In this document: positions 25,860-34,275 of the stretch, one piece after another
Numbering within the stretch: the stretch's first letter is position 1
How the letters are laid out: the number at the start of each line of letters is the position of its first letter
DNA from: Candidatus Marispirochaeta associata
GTDB lineage: Bacteria; Spirochaetota; Spirochaetia; JC444; Marispirochaetaceae
DNA: 64,000 nucleotides
Direction: 5' to 3'
NCBI GenBank assembly: GCA_001749745.1
Contig: JWTM01000186.1
Location: 62,001 to 126,000, forward strand
Notes under the pieces: model-generated
The model's database searches: none
Told to the model about the DNA's origin: nothing
What the model saw: only the letters and a program-made list of their open reading frames with translations
Position numbers and translations under genes: made by a program

Positions 25860-26138
25860 TTATTGCAAGCTATAGTCTGCAGTGCCCGATAACGACGGGT
25901 ATATGACAATCGTAACATACGATTTGTATTGATTATGTTGCTCTCGAGCTTCTACCCAGGTTCCGCCTATGCGAATATCTTCTTCTCTGCCCAACTGATT
26001 TAGGCGCGGCGATTGATCAGCCATTGAAAGTCGGGGGTCTTGTTCTTCATACCTGATCATACACCCTATTTTAGAATTCCGATACAAATTGCTTTCTTCG
26101 GCATGATGAACTATAGTCCTACTATCTGGAGGAGAGGA
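25860..26138. other. Intergenic region with right-hand dpaL repeat
   Basis: About 280 bp. Apart from the repeat at 26004-26050 and the Shine-Dalgarno GGAGGAG of the ankyrin gene, no gene or terminator is evident. On the minus strand the dpaL start is followed after 16 codons by TAA. A TATGAT box lies 5 nt upstream of this relic ATG, like the leaderless promoters elsewhere, and may be the original dpaL promoter. Confidence 0.6.
26004..26050. repeat. 47-bp direct repeat, right copy (relic dpaL start)
   Basis: The second copy of 17344-17390 with one mismatch. On the minus strand it reads MKNKTPDFQWLINRRA and then a stop codon, so it is a truncated dpaL start without a gene behind it. Confidence 0.85.
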
Positions 26139-28049
26139 ATGTACAGCATGAAATTCTGGAAAATTTTGGCCGTCGTATTAGCAACGGTACTGTTTCTCGG
26201 CGCCTGCGCCAGCACCGAGGTGCGGGCCGTCCGCTCGGGCGATATTGATGCGCTGCGGGAGTATATAGCCGACGGGGGAGACGTCAACGCTCCCCAAAAG
26301 AACGGCAAGACCCTGTTGATGTTCGCCGCCGAGGCGGGGCAGCTTCAATCCGCCCAGTATCTGCTCGATAACGGCGCCCGGATTGCCGATCGGGATAACA
26401 GCGGTCGAACGGCCTTGATGTACGCCTCAGGCCCCGGACACGCTCCGGTAACCGAACTTCTGCTTAACCGGGGAGCCGCGGTCGGCGCCCAGGATAACGA
26501 CGGAGTATCAGCCCTCTACTTGGCCGCTTCCGGCGGACACCTGCGGACGGTCGAGATTCTCCTTGCCGCCGGAGCCGCGGTGGATCAGAAAACCGCCCAG
26601 AGCTACACCGCCCTCTTTCCGGCGGTAGAGCGGAACCACACCGCCGTCGCCTCCCGGCTGATCGCCGCCGGCGCCGATGCCGCCGCCGTCGATAAGGAGG
26701 GCGTATCCCTCCTCTTTTATACCCTGAAACCGGGTCGGCGGGAGATGGTCTCCCTCTTGATAGAGGCCGGGGCCGACCCCGCCGCCGTCGACCGGCAGGG
26801 AAGAACGCCGCTGATCGTGGCCGCCGCGGAGAACGCTCCTGCAGTGGTGGAGCTGCTTCTCGATGCCGCGCCTGAGATCCGGGATCTGACCGACCGCAAC
26901 GGCTGGAGCGCCCTGATGCGGGCCCTCTACGTCAGCGCCCAGCAGCCGGAAGGGGTTAATCAGAGCGCCGTTATCTTGATTAACCGCGGTGCGGAGATAG
27001 AGGCCGGGAGCGATCCCGTCCGGGAGACGGTCTTCGCCGCCGCCGGGTCAGGTAACGTGGAGGTCCTCGACCTGCTCCTGAAAGCGGGCTTTAATCCCGA
27101 TACCCTCTCCGCCGACGGCGAGCGGCTGGTGGTTATCAGTACCGGCAAGCTCCCATTCCTCCGCCGTCTATTAGAGAACGGCGCCGCCGTCGATGCCGCC
27201 GATTCCCAAGGCCGGATCGCCTTGAGCGAGGCGATTCACAAAGGGCAGGGCGACGCCGCCCGGCTACTGATTCAGTTCGGCGCCGCCACCAATCGGGTAA
27301 GCGCCGACGGTCGCACCCTCTTAATGCAGGTCGCCGCCGGAAACGACGTGGATCTTGCCCGGCAGCTCCTGTTGGGCGGCGCCTCGGTTCGGCAGCGGGA
27401 TAACCGGAGCCGGACGGTGCTCCACTACGCCGCCGCCGCAGGCTCGCCGGAGATGGTACGGCTGATGCTGACCGCCGGAGCCGAGGTAAATGCCTACGAC
27501 GCCGACGGCAAGCAGCCGGTCGATCTGGCCGCGGAAAATCCGAGCAAGGATGAGGTGATCCAGATTCTGGTTACCGCCGGGGCGACCCCGCCGGCGGTCG
27601 CGATTGAGCCTGAGCCCGCCCCTGCGCCGACTCCGGCGCCTGTTCCGGTTCCTACGCCTACTCCGACGCCCGCTCCGGAAGAGCCCCCCGCGGCGGAGGA
27701 GACTCCCGCCCCGCAGCCGGCACCCGCGCCGACGCCGGCTCCCCAGCCTGCACCCACTCCGACCCCTGCACCGGCGGACGAGCTCTATCCGGCCAATAAG
27801 CGTTCCAGCCCCAGCGCCAAGGAGGTAACGGTGAGCTTCGTAAACCAGGCTACCCAGGAGCTGGAACTGATCTGGATCGATACCGAAGGGCGTCCGGTGA
27901 GCCTGGGGACGATTCCCGCGGGAGCCTCGGCAAGCTTCGATACCCGGGCCGCCCACTTCTTCGTTATCCGAAACGCTTCGGGTACGGATATCTACGAGTT
28001 CAAAGCCACGGGACAGAAGAACCAAAGCTTCGAGTTCGGGGGCCAGTAA
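26139..28049 (+). CDS. Ankyrin-repeat lipoprotein with proline-rich linker and VHL-like C-terminal domain
   Basis: A 636-residue exported lipoprotein. The signal peptide ends in lipobox LFLGAC (Cys about residue 24). About 14 ankyrin repeats follow to residue 490, with clear cores such as KTLLMFAAEAG, RTALMYASGPGH, VSALYLAASGGHLRTVEILL and RTVLHYAAAAGSPEMVRLML. A Pro/Ala/Thr linker (repeating PAPTPAP units) spans about 490-550. The last 70 residues (SFVNQATQELELIWIDTEG, LGTIPAGASASFDTR, HFFVIRNASG) resemble the VHL beta domain in strand order and in the W-D-x-x-G and PG turns. GGAGGAG precedes the ATG at 26139. It probably acts as a surface- or periplasm-exposed protein-binding scaffold; partners are unknown. 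Confidence 0.85.
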   Translation: MYSMKFWKILAVVLATVLFLGACASTEVRAVRSGDIDALREYIADGGDVNAPQKNGKTLLMFAAEAGQLQSAQYLLDNGARIADRDNSGRTALMYASGPGHAPVTELLLNRGAAVGAQDNDGVSALYLAASGGHLRTVEILLAAGAAVDQKTAQSYTALFPAVERNHTAVASRLIAAGADAAAVDKEGVSLLFYTLKPGRREMVSLLIEAGADPAAVDRQGRTPLIVAAAENAPAVVELLLDAAPEIRDLTDRNGWSALMRALYVSAQQPEGVNQSAVILINRGAEIEAGSDPVRETVFAAAGSGNVEVLDLLLKAGFNPDTLSADGERLVVISTGKLPFLRRLLENGAAVDAADSQGRIALSEAIHKGQGDAARLLIQFGAATNRVSADGRTLLMQVAAGNDVDLARQLLLGGASVRQRDNRSRTVLHYAAAAGSPEMVRLMLTAGAEVNAYDADGKQPVDLAAENPSKDEVIQILVTAGATPPAVAIEPEPAPAPTPAPVPVPTPTPTPAPEEPPAAEETPAPQPAPAPTPAPQPAPTPTPAPADELYPANKRSSPSAKEVTVSFVNQATQELELIWIDTEGRPVSLGTIPAGASASFDTRAAHFFVIRNASGTDIYEFKATGQKNQSFEFGGQ

Positions 28050-28088
28050 GCAGTTCTGTAGCGGCAGATACGTGCGTGAACGAGCAGG

Positions 28089-28120
28089 CGCGGTCAATTT
28101 TGTCTGAACAATTGACCGCG
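28089..28120. promoter_or_regulatory. Perfect 11-bp inverted repeat overlapping -35 of GntR gene
   Basis: CGCGGTCAATT (28089-28099) and AATTGACCGCG (28110-28120) with a 10-nt loop. It could be the terminator of the ankyrin gene, but there is no T tract. The right arm contains the -35 of the regulator promoter, so an autoregulatory operator is equally likely. Confidence 0.55.
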
Positions 28121-28140
28121 TATGTTCTATCGGTTATGAT
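28112..28140 (+). promoter_or_regulatory. Promoter of GntR-family regulator, leaderless type
   Basis: TTGACC (28112-28117), a 17-nt spacer and TATGAT (28135-28140). The ATG at 28147 begins 6 nt after the -10 box, and no Shine-Dalgarno is seen. Confidence 0.75.
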
Positions 28141-28146
28141 CCTAGC

Positions 28147-29253
28147 ATGGCAAGCGGCAAATCGCGACTTACGAAGTACGAGATCGTTCGCGCACATATT
28201 CTAGATCTGATCGAGAACGGCTCGGTCCAGATCGGGGACACCCTCCCCGGCGAGATGGACCTGGCGGAGGAGCTGGGCGTGAGCCGCAATACCGTCCGGC
28301 ACGCCTTCAGCGAGCTCGTCCAGCGCGGGATCGTGGAACGCACCCGCCGCAAGGGCACCGTCTATGTGGGTAATGAGGAGACGGAGGCACCGCCGAAGAC
28401 CATCGGCATCGTCAGCAGCTGGCTCACCTACAATATCTATCCCGAACTGATTCACGGCCTCGAGGACGGTCTGTACCGGGGCGGCTATACGATGATCCTG
28501 GCCAACGGCAACTCCGACCATCAGAAGGAGCGCGAGTCGATCAACCGCATGCTCGACCAGGGTATCGCCGGGCTGATCATCGAACCCAGCATGAGCGCCA
28601 AGCTCAATGCCGACGATCCCTTTATTAAGACCCTCAATAACCTCGACCTGCCGATTCTGCTGACCAATACGATTATCGAGGGGTTGCGCGCCTCGTCCAT
28701 AACGGTGGACGATCTCCGCGTCGGCCGATCGGCGACGCAGTACCTGCTCGATATGGGGCACCGGCGCATCGCCTTCATCTATAAATCCGATACCCAATCG
28801 GGGATGTTCCGCTACGCAGGCTACAAAGAGGCGCTCGAGAAGTACGGGCTTGCCCTGGACCCGCAGATTGTACGGAGCTACGAGGACGCCGCCAACTATC
28901 GGCGACCGGGAGCGCTTTTAACCGAGGAGATAATGGCTTCCGCCTCTCCACCCCCGACCGCTTTCTTCTATTTCAACGATGAAATGGCCCTCCAGGGTTA
29001 CGACTACTTCGAGTCCAATAATCTCTCGATCCCGGAGGATATCTCGGTGGTGGGGGTGGATAACATCCGCGAGTCCTCCCTCGTCTCTCCGCCGCTGACC
29101 ACCTTCAATCATCCCAAATATGTGATGGGCAAGATCGCCGCCGAGATGATGCTCGCCCGTCTAAGCGCGCACACTTATCACAGCGAATACACGGTGATGA
29201 TGCAGCTCGAGCTCATCGAGCGCGGCAGCGTCGCGGACCTGCGAATCAGCTGA
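28147..29253 (+). CDS. GntR-family regulator with LacI-type effector domain (AraR-like)
   Basis: A 368-residue chimeric repressor. It has an N-terminal GntR winged helix ([20 protein letters not shown], then [20 protein letters not shown], residues 11-60) and a periplasmic-binding-like sensor domain ([43 protein letters not shown] split over two strands, ISVVGVDN). This architecture is that of AraR, the L-arabinose repressor of Firmicutes. It lies next to, and converges on, the GH43/importer operon (8-bp overlap of the 3' ends), so it likely controls xylo- or arabino-oligosaccharide genes. The inverted repeat at 34135-34163 is a candidate target. Confidence 0.9.
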   Translation: MASGKSRLTKYEIVRAHILDLIENGSVQIGDTLPGEMDLAEELGVSRNTVRHAFSELVQRGIVERTRRKGTVYVGNEETEAPPKTIGIVSSWLTYNIYPELIHGLEDGLYRGGYTMILANGNSDHQKERESINRMLDQGIAGLIIEPSMSAKLNADDPFIKTLNNLDLPILLTNTIIEGLRASSITVDDLRVGRSATQYLLDMGHRRIAFIYKSDTQSGMFRYAGYKEALEKYGLALDPQIVRSYEDAANYRRPGALLTEEIMASASPPPTAFFYFNDEMALQGYDYFESNNLSIPEDISVVGVDNIRESSLVSPPLTTFNHPKYVMGKIAAEMMLARLSAHTYHSEYTVMMQLELIERGSVADLRIS

Positions 29254-30934
29254 CCGTCGCTCTTTCAGTGTAATTGAATCGCGCAAATTCGGCGTGCATC
29301 CCGCGGCCGCTCATGTCGTGGCAAGCCATCCCGACGAAGGTGCCGGTGAATCCCAGAGGCCAGACCGCGTCGTCGGAGAGGGCGAGCATGTCCAGTTCCA
29401 CGGAAACGGTTTTTAGGTCTTCTCCGGCGGCGGAGTAGTCGAAGCGGCCGGTACCGCCGTCGACCTCTAGTCCCAGAACGACCGGACCTGCGGTCAGTTC
29501 GATCTCCGGCTGCACCGGGGCGTCGAGCTCGCCGGCGATAAAGCGCAGCAGACCCAGGCTGCGCCCGCCCTCGGGAGTCCCGGCGATCCGCAGGTAGTAC
29601 TGGTTGCGCTCATCGTAGCGGACGATCAGCCCCGCCATCTGCTGAAAGGAGTCGGGGGCAAACTCCAGCTCTATCTCTACCCTATAGGTAAAGGCGGTGA
29701 TCGCCATGGCGACGACCGTCTGCCTAAAGGTCGAGACCGGGGATTCCCGGCCGATAAGGCGTAGATAGCCGGGGCGCGCCGTGAGGGAGGCGTCTCTGCC
29801 CGGGTCGCGGCGAAGGAAGCGAAACGCTGGGTGGAGCGCCTCGCCGTCGAAGAGGTCGGTAACCATCGTGTCGTGATTGGTATAGGAAGGACTTCTTTCA
29901 GCCGCCGGGTCAGCCGCGGCCGAGGGAACCGGGAAGCACACCTCTCTCAAGGGGAGGGCGGTAGCCTTATTGTCGTTGTCCACCACCCTGGGCCAGTCAT
30001 CGGTCCAGCGTACCCGCTGGAGGGAGGTCTCCCGCCCCAGCGGACATACGGCGCTCCCGGGAGCTGGACGGCTGGAGAGGTGGGCCATCAGCCACTCCTC
30101 CTCGCTTATGGGGAGCAGGCTCGCATGCCCCGCCTTCTGCGGCCGGGTGTAGAATCCGTCGGGAGGCTCCGCGGCCGAAACCCTTGTGCCCTCGACGAGG
30201 GAGGAGAGCACGGGATTGTTTGGGTGTACCTCGTAGGGGCCGGTTATTCTTGGTGAGCGGGCGACGCTTACCGCATGCTCGAAGCCGGTGCCCCCCTCGG
30301 CGGTTACCAGATAGTACCAGTCGCCGCGACGGTAGAGGTGCGGTCCCTCGACGCAGCCGCGCTCGGTTCCCCGAAAGATTGTATGGATGGGGCCGAAGGG
30401 CGCAAGGGTTTCCCGGTCGAACTCCTGCAGCAGGATGCCTGAAAAGTGGGTCGGATCACCCCGATAATCCCACTCCATGTTGAGGAACCAGCTCCGGCCG
30501 TCGTCGTCGTGAAACAGGGAGGGATCGAAGCCGGAGCTGTTGGCGAAGACCGGATCTTCCCAGGGGCCGTCAAGGTTCGATGAGCGGGTTACGTAGTTGA
30601 GGGTGTCCTTGAAGGCGCCCGGATCTTTCCCACTCTCGCCGCGCCAGCTGCGCACCACGGTAAAGACCAGGTAGAACTCCCCCTCGCGATAGCTCAGGCA
30701 GGGGGCCCAGACTCCCCCGGAGCTCTGCACGCCGGTCAGGTCCAGCAGGCGCTCCTCGTTTAGGGGGCGGGTACGCAGGCGCCATGAAGCGAGATCGTCG
30801 GACTCCCATATCTGGACGCCGGGAAACCATTCGAAGCTAGAGACGGCCGCCAGGAACCGACCCTCTGCACGGCAGATCGAAGGGTCCGGGTTGAATCCCC
30901 GCAGAATCGGGTTCCTGATAGTCGCGGCCGACAC
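29246..30934 (-). CDS. Glycoside hydrolase family 43 (beta-xylosidase / arabinofuranosidase-like)
   Basis: A 562-residue enzyme without a signal peptide, so cytoplasmic. The five-bladed propeller of GH43 starts at NPILRGFNPDPS (Asp17, catalytic base), continues SSFEWFPGVQIWESDDL, FDPSLFHDDDGRSWF (pKa-modulating Asp) and VEGPHLYRRG (Glu, general acid). The C-terminal 200 residues form a beta-sandwich with QMAGLIVRYDERNQYYLRI, as in two-domain GH43 xylosidases. The start is GTG at 30934; upstream codons belong to a frame inside the permease gene. It lies 5 bp after that permease, so it probably hydrolyses the imported xylo- or arabino-oligosaccharide inside the cell. Confidence 0.9.
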   Translation of the reverse strand: MSAATIRNPILRGFNPDPSICRAEGRFLAAVSSFEWFPGVQIWESDDLASWRLRTRPLNEERLLDLTGVQSSGGVWAPCLSYREGEFYLVFTVVRSWRGESGKDPGAFKDTLNYVTRSSNLDGPWEDPVFANSSGFDPSLFHDDDGRSWFLNMEWDYRGDPTHFSGILLQEFDRETLAPFGPIHTIFRGTERGCVEGPHLYRRGDWYYLVTAEGGTGFEHAVSVARSPRITGPYEVHPNNPVLSSLVEGTRVSAAEPPDGFYTRPQKAGHASLLPISEEEWLMAHLSSRPAPGSAVCPLGRETSLQRVRWTDDWPRVVDNDNKATALPLREVCFPVPSAAADPAAERSPSYTNHDTMVTDLFDGEALHPAFRFLRRDPGRDASLTARPGYLRLIGRESPVSTFRQTVVAMAITAFTYRVEIELEFAPDSFQQMAGLIVRYDERNQYYLRIAGTPEGGRSLGLLRFIAGELDAPVQPEIELTAGPVVLGLEVDGGTGRFDYSAAGEDLKTVSVELDMLALSDDAVWPLGFTGTFVGMACHDMSGRGMHAEFARFNYTERATVS

Positions 30935-30939
30935 CGGAC

Positions 30940-31833
30940 CTACTCTTTCACGCCGCCGAAGGCGATCCCCGCGATCAGATAGCGCGACAGGATTGCAAAG
31001 GCGATGATGATGGGTACGACGCTGAGGGCGATCCCCAGATACATGGCGCCGAAATCGCGCTGGTAGGTGGTGGTGTTGAGCTGCTGGATGATCAGCGGCA
31101 GGGTGTACTTCTCCTGACTGTTCAATAGCGTCAGGGGTACCAGGTAGTTGTTCCACTGCACCAGAAACCCGAAGATCGACATGGTGGCGATTCCGGGTGC
31201 TACCAGCGGCAACCCGATCCGGTGGAAGATGAAGAACTCCCCCGCACCGTCGATGCGCGCGGCTTCCACCAGGCTGCGATTGATCACGCTCTTGGTGTAC
31301 TGACGCATGAAGAAGACCGTATAGGGGCTGGCTATCGCCGGCAGGATTAGAATCAGCCGGGTATCGTATAGATTGAGGCTGAGGGAGAGTTTGAAGAGTC
31401 CCACCAGCATGATCGTCGGGGGCAGCATGATTACGCTCAACAGGAGTCCGAAGAGCAGGTTTCTGCCCCGGAATTGGTACATGGCGAAGCCGTAGGCGGT
31501 CATGGCTGAGAAGTAGGCGGCCAGGGCGGTCGAACTCAAGGCGACGATGAGGGAGTTCATGAAGCCCTGGGGTATGTTGAGTCCGCCGGAACGCAACCCG
31601 GTATTGGGATCCTTGCGCCCCTGAATCAGGGTCTGCCAGTTGTCGACCAGGGCGGTTCCGGGCAGTATGGTCGGTCCGCCGTTGATCTCCTGGTTGGTCC
31701 GGGTGGCGTTTACGAGCATCACATAGAAGGGCACTATGCATGCCAGGGCGACGATAAGCAGTACCAAGTAGACGCCGGTCGTTGAACCGATATTACGAAT
31801 CCGGTGGGCGCTCTCTCCAGCTGTATGTGTCAT
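30940..31833 (-). CDS. ABC transporter permease, MalG type
   Basis: A 297-residue inner-membrane permease with six hydrophobic segments and the EAA loop SLVEAARIDGAGEFFIFHRI near residue 190. The class-typical end is IAGIAFGGVKE. It starts one base after the stop of the MalF-type permease and is followed 5 bp later by GH43. With its partner it forms the channel for an oligosaccharide delivered by the binding protein at 32818-34110. No ATPase gene is in the operon. Confidence 0.93.
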   Translation of the reverse strand: MTHTAGESAHRIRNIGSTTGVYLVLLIVALACIVPFYVMLVNATRTNQEINGGPTILPGTALVDNWQTLIQGRKDPNTGLRSGGLNIPQGFMNSLIVALSSTALAAYFSAMTAYGFAMYQFRGRNLLFGLLLSVIMLPPTIMLVGLFKLSLSLNLYDTRLILILPAIASPYTVFFMRQYTKSVINRSLVEAARIDGAGEFFIFHRIGLPLVAPGIATMSIFGFLVQWNNYLVPLTLLNSQEKYTLPLIIQQLNTTTYQRDFGAMYLGIALSVVPIIIAFAILSRYLIAGIAFGGVKE

Positions 31834-31834
31834 T

Positions 31835-32734
31835 TTACTCCTCCTTCCCGAAGCCGACGAAGCGCAGGTAGATGTACGAGAATATTCCGGTGAATATCAA
31901 CAAGAGGTAGGAAACGGACGCCCCCGCGCCTAACTGATAGAAGCGGAAGGCCCGGTTGTAGAGGTATACGACGGTGGTCGTCAGGCTCTGGTCGGGACCG
32001 CCCCTGCCGCGGGTCAGAATCCAGGGCAGATCGAAGATATTCAGGCCGCCGATCAGCGAGGTGATGACCACATAGATCATAACCGGTTTAAGCAGCGGTA
32101 GCGTGATGGAGGCGAAGGTACGCATCGGTCCGGCCCCGTCGACAATCGCCGCCTCGTAGAGGCTGGCCGAGATCGACTGGACCCCCGCCATGAAGAGGAT
32201 CATGGTGTAGCCGAACCACATCCAGGTCTGGATGAGCGAGACGATAATGCGCGACATGATCGGATCGTTCAACCAGAAGATATAATTCTCCTGCGCGCCG
32301 GCGCCGGTCCCGAATATGAGCTGGTTCAGGACGCCGTTTTGCCAATCCAGGACGGCGTAGGCCAGAATCGCGATCGAAGCCACCGTTACCAGATTGGGAA
32401 AGAAGAAGATCGCCCGAAATACTCCCACCGCCCGGATCCGCAGCTGGATATTGGTCAGGACCACCGCGAGAAAGAGGGCTATGCTCAGCTGGAGCACGAT
32501 GTTGGGAAGCCAGATGATCCAGGTATTCAGAAAGGAGCGCCAGAAGCCGGGGTTGGTAACCTCGTATACATAATTCTGGAAAGCTACAAAGGCCCGTCCG
32601 GCTCGGGTAAAATCCTCGTTGGTCAAGCTGGTAACGAAGGTGCTGATGACCGGATAGAGCCAAAATACCGCGAAGGTCGCGAAGAACGGTAGAATAAAGA
32701 GGTATCCGTACCGCGCATATTTACGTTCTGTCAT
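31835..32734 (-). CDS. ABC transporter permease, MalF type
   Basis: A 299-residue inner-membrane permease with six hydrophobic segments and EAA loop LYEAAIVDGAGPMRTFASIT near residue 190. I start it at ATG 32734 (MTERKYARYGYLF), which has AAGGGGGT just upstream; a longer reading from 32785 adds 17 charged residues and lies in the hairpin region. It follows the binding-protein gene after an 83-bp gap containing a stem-loop. Confidence 0.92.
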   Translation of the reverse strand: MTERKYARYGYLFILPFFATFAVFWLYPVISTFVTSLTNEDFTRAGRAFVAFQNYVYEVTNPGFWRSFLNTWIIWLPNIVLQLSIALFLAVVLTNIQLRIRAVGVFRAIFFFPNLVTVASIAILAYAVLDWQNGVLNQLIFGTGAGAQENYIFWLNDPIMSRIIVSLIQTWMWFGYTMILFMAGVQSISASLYEAAIVDGAGPMRTFASITLPLLKPVMIYVVITSLIGGLNIFDLPWILTRGRGGPDQSLTTTVVYLYNRAFRFYQLGAGASVSYLLLIFTGIFSYIYLRFVGFGKEE

Positions 32735-32756
32735 ATCTACCCCCTTAAGGAAATTA

Positions 32757-32796
32757 CGGCGACGCCCCGTTCGGGTGGTCCGCACGAGGCGCGCCG
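32757..32796 (-). terminator. GC-rich intercistronic hairpin after binding-protein gene
   Basis: CGGCGACGCC (32757-32766) pairs with GGCGCGCCG (32788-32796) with one bulged base. There is no T tract, so it is more likely an mRNA-stabilising or attenuating structure than a full terminator. It lies between binding protein and permease, as in the other importer operons of the window. Confidence 0.5.
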
Positions 32797-32817
32797 CAAT
32801 AAGTCGATGATAGATGC

Positions 32818-34110
32818 CTACTTGATAGTAACCTGAGGCAACGCTTCCTTAACCCGATCGCCGATGGCCTTGACCGCCTCGTCATAGGTCAGCTGATCGT
32901 CGAGGAACTCGTTCAAGACCTGAGCGAAGATGTTGTTGATCTGGTAGTCGTAGCCCTGAATCGCGGAGGCGTCGATATAGGGAGTCTGCTCGTAGAAGTA
33001 CTGCAGCGGATTCTGGCCGGCCAGGGTTTCGGAGGTGAAACCTTCCTTTACCTCTTCCATGACTTTCTCGTTGGACATGAATTCGGTGGCCCGTTCGGCG
33101 TACTCCTTCATCCACTCCTCATCCTGGGTGAGCATCTTGATGAACTCCCAGGCCAGCGCCTTGTTGGGGCTGTCCTTGTAGATACCGGCCCAGGTACCGC
33201 CCCAGAAGAAGGGATCGGGAGGCGCAGCGACGGCCCAATCGCCTACGGAGTTGGTCTGGCCGTTCATTACAAAGAAGAGGCCCCAGGTCGGCCAACCCCA
33301 AAGAAAGACCTCCGCTTCGCCGGGGACGGTATTCATCGCCTCGAACCAGCCGCCCGACCAGTCGTCCAGCTTGGCGTCGTAGCCTGCGTCGCGGATCTGC
33401 TTGCCGATGCGCATGTACTCGAGCATCTGGGGATCTATGGCGAACTCGTTGTTCTCGTTGACCCAGGGGGTGGTCCTGGCGGAGTAGAAGATCCGGAAGA
33501 TCGTCTCTCCGATACCGGGGAACATCTTAACCTCGCCGTTGCTCTCGTCGTAGAGCACCTTGGCGGTCTCCAATACGCTGTCCCAGTCGGCAAAGAGCTT
33601 GGCGATCTCGTCGGGATCATCGGTGCCGAAGTACTCCTTGGCCAGGCTCCTGCGATAGAACCAGCCTCCCGGAGTCGTCTGCCAGGTAAGGGCGACGACG
33701 TTGCCCTCTTTGTTGGTCCCCATTTCGGCCGCATAGGGGAACATGCCGCTGGTGTCGGCGTTGAAGGGATCCTGGCTCAGGTTCGTCCAGTACCCCGCTT
33801 CGACGAACTGGCGTACATAGGCGGCTTCGCCGACGAAGATATCGGGCACATTCTGGCCGGTAGCCAGGAGGGGCCGGATCTTCGCCTCGTAGTCGGCCAG
33901 CGGCACAATCTGCATATCGACCGTCGCCCCGGTGCGCTCCTCGAAGTCGGCCACTACGCCCTGGTCCTGCCACTCCCCGGTAAAGGTGATAATCGAAAGG
34001 GTCATCCCCTCGAAGGAATCCGGAATAACAACCTCCGCTTCTTCCGTCCCTTTGCTACACGCCGGAAGGAGGAGGGCGGCTACAAGCGCCAACAGAATGA
34101 GTTTCTTCAT
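32818..34110 (-). CDS. Extracellular solute-binding lipoprotein, family 1
   Basis: A 430-residue lipoprotein with leader MKKLILLALVAALLLPAC (lipobox LLPAC, Cys18). Family features are LSIITFTGEWQDQGVVADF, DIFVGEAAYVRQFVEAGYW, FYRRSLAKEYFG and NKALAWEFIKMLTQDEEW. It is tethered to a membrane and delivers oligosaccharides to the MalFG-type permeases. ATG 34110 has AGGAG upstream; the longer frame from 34131 lacks one. It is first in the operon with two permeases and GH43, which suggests xylo- or arabino-oligosaccharide substrates. Confidence 0.92.
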   Translation of the reverse strand: MKKLILLALVAALLLPACSKGTEEAEVVIPDSFEGMTLSIITFTGEWQDQGVVADFEERTGATVDMQIVPLADYEAKIRPLLATGQNVPDIFVGEAAYVRQFVEAGYWTNLSQDPFNADTSGMFPYAAEMGTNKEGNVVALTWQTTPGGWFYRRSLAKEYFGTDDPDEIAKLFADWDSVLETAKVLYDESNGEVKMFPGIGETIFRIFYSARTTPWVNENNEFAIDPQMLEYMRIGKQIRDAGYDAKLDDWSGGWFEAMNTVPGEAEVFLWGWPTWGLFFVMNGQTNSVGDWAVAAPPDPFFWGGTWAGIYKDSPNKALAWEFIKMLTQDEEWMKEYAERATEFMSNEKVMEEVKEGFTSETLAGQNPLQYFYEQTPYIDASAIQGYDYQINNIFAQVLNEFLDDQLTYDEAVKAIGDRVKEALPQVTIK

Positions 34111-34134
34111 TTCTATCTCCTTGATAATCAATAT

Positions 34135-34163
34135 GTACCAACTTTATGAGTAAACGTTGGTAC
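34135..34163. promoter_or_regulatory. Operator-like inverted repeat at start of GH43/importer operon
   Basis: Perfect arms GTACCAAC (34135-34142) and GTTGGTAC (34156-34163) spaced by 13 bp. It covers the expected transcription start of the minus-strand promoter, an ideal repressor position. The AraR-like regulator at 28147 is the natural candidate. Confidence 0.65.
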
Positions 34164-34166
34164 TTT

Positions 34167-34195
34167 ATTCTCTACCCATCTGCTATATCTGTCAA
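34167..34195 (-). promoter_or_regulatory. Promoter of GH43/importer operon
   Basis: On the minus strand TTGACA (34190-34195), a 17-nt spacer and GAGAAT (34167-34172). Confidence 0.5.
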
Positions 34196-34216
34196 CAAAA
34201 ATCGTAATATGTTCCT

Positions 34217-34241
34217 ACAAAAGTCTATTTTGTGGTATAAT
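34217..34241 (+). promoter_or_regulatory. -10 box and inverted repeat upstream of the 1125-residue enzyme gene
   Basis: TATAAT at 34236-34241, preceded by the inverted repeat ACAAAA (34217-34222) / TTTTGT (34228-34233). The repeat lies in the spacer, so it may be an operator. The -35 is poor. Confidence 0.5.
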
Positions 34242-34275
34242 CGAGGGGCGAAACCGATGATAAGGGATGTGAGTT

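Larger units (their letters stand above)
17391..26003. mobile_element. Putative acquired segment flanked by dpaL-derived direct repeats
   Basis: 8.6 kb between two copies of the dpaL 5' end. It carries an importer, nitrilase, HisD-like enzyme, three SnoaL-like paralogues and a LacI regulator, all on the plus strand, with visibly lower G+C than the DNA on both sides (for example the three SnoaL-like genes). No integrase or transposase is present, so the mechanism is unknown. The right repeat is a 16-codon dpaL start followed at once by a stop, which supports insertion into or next to an ancestral dpaL. It could also be a rearrangement product rather than a mobile element. Confidence 0.6.

Noticed and set aside
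27600..27780. Proline-rich tandem repeats as a mobile or phase-variable element
   Set aside because: They encode an in-frame linker of the ankyrin protein and are imperfect at the DNA level, so slippage is possible but not evident.
27321..28097. Antisense open frame over the ankyrin gene, with Arg/Gly-rich repeats
   Set aside because: It mirrors the Pro/Ala/Thr linker on the other strand and has no independent evidence.
30935..31741. Upstream extension of the GH43 reading frame
   Set aside because: The frame is open for 269 codons inside the permease gene, but the peptide is Arg/His/Pro-rich and unlike any GH43 leader; family homology begins at the GTG at 30934.
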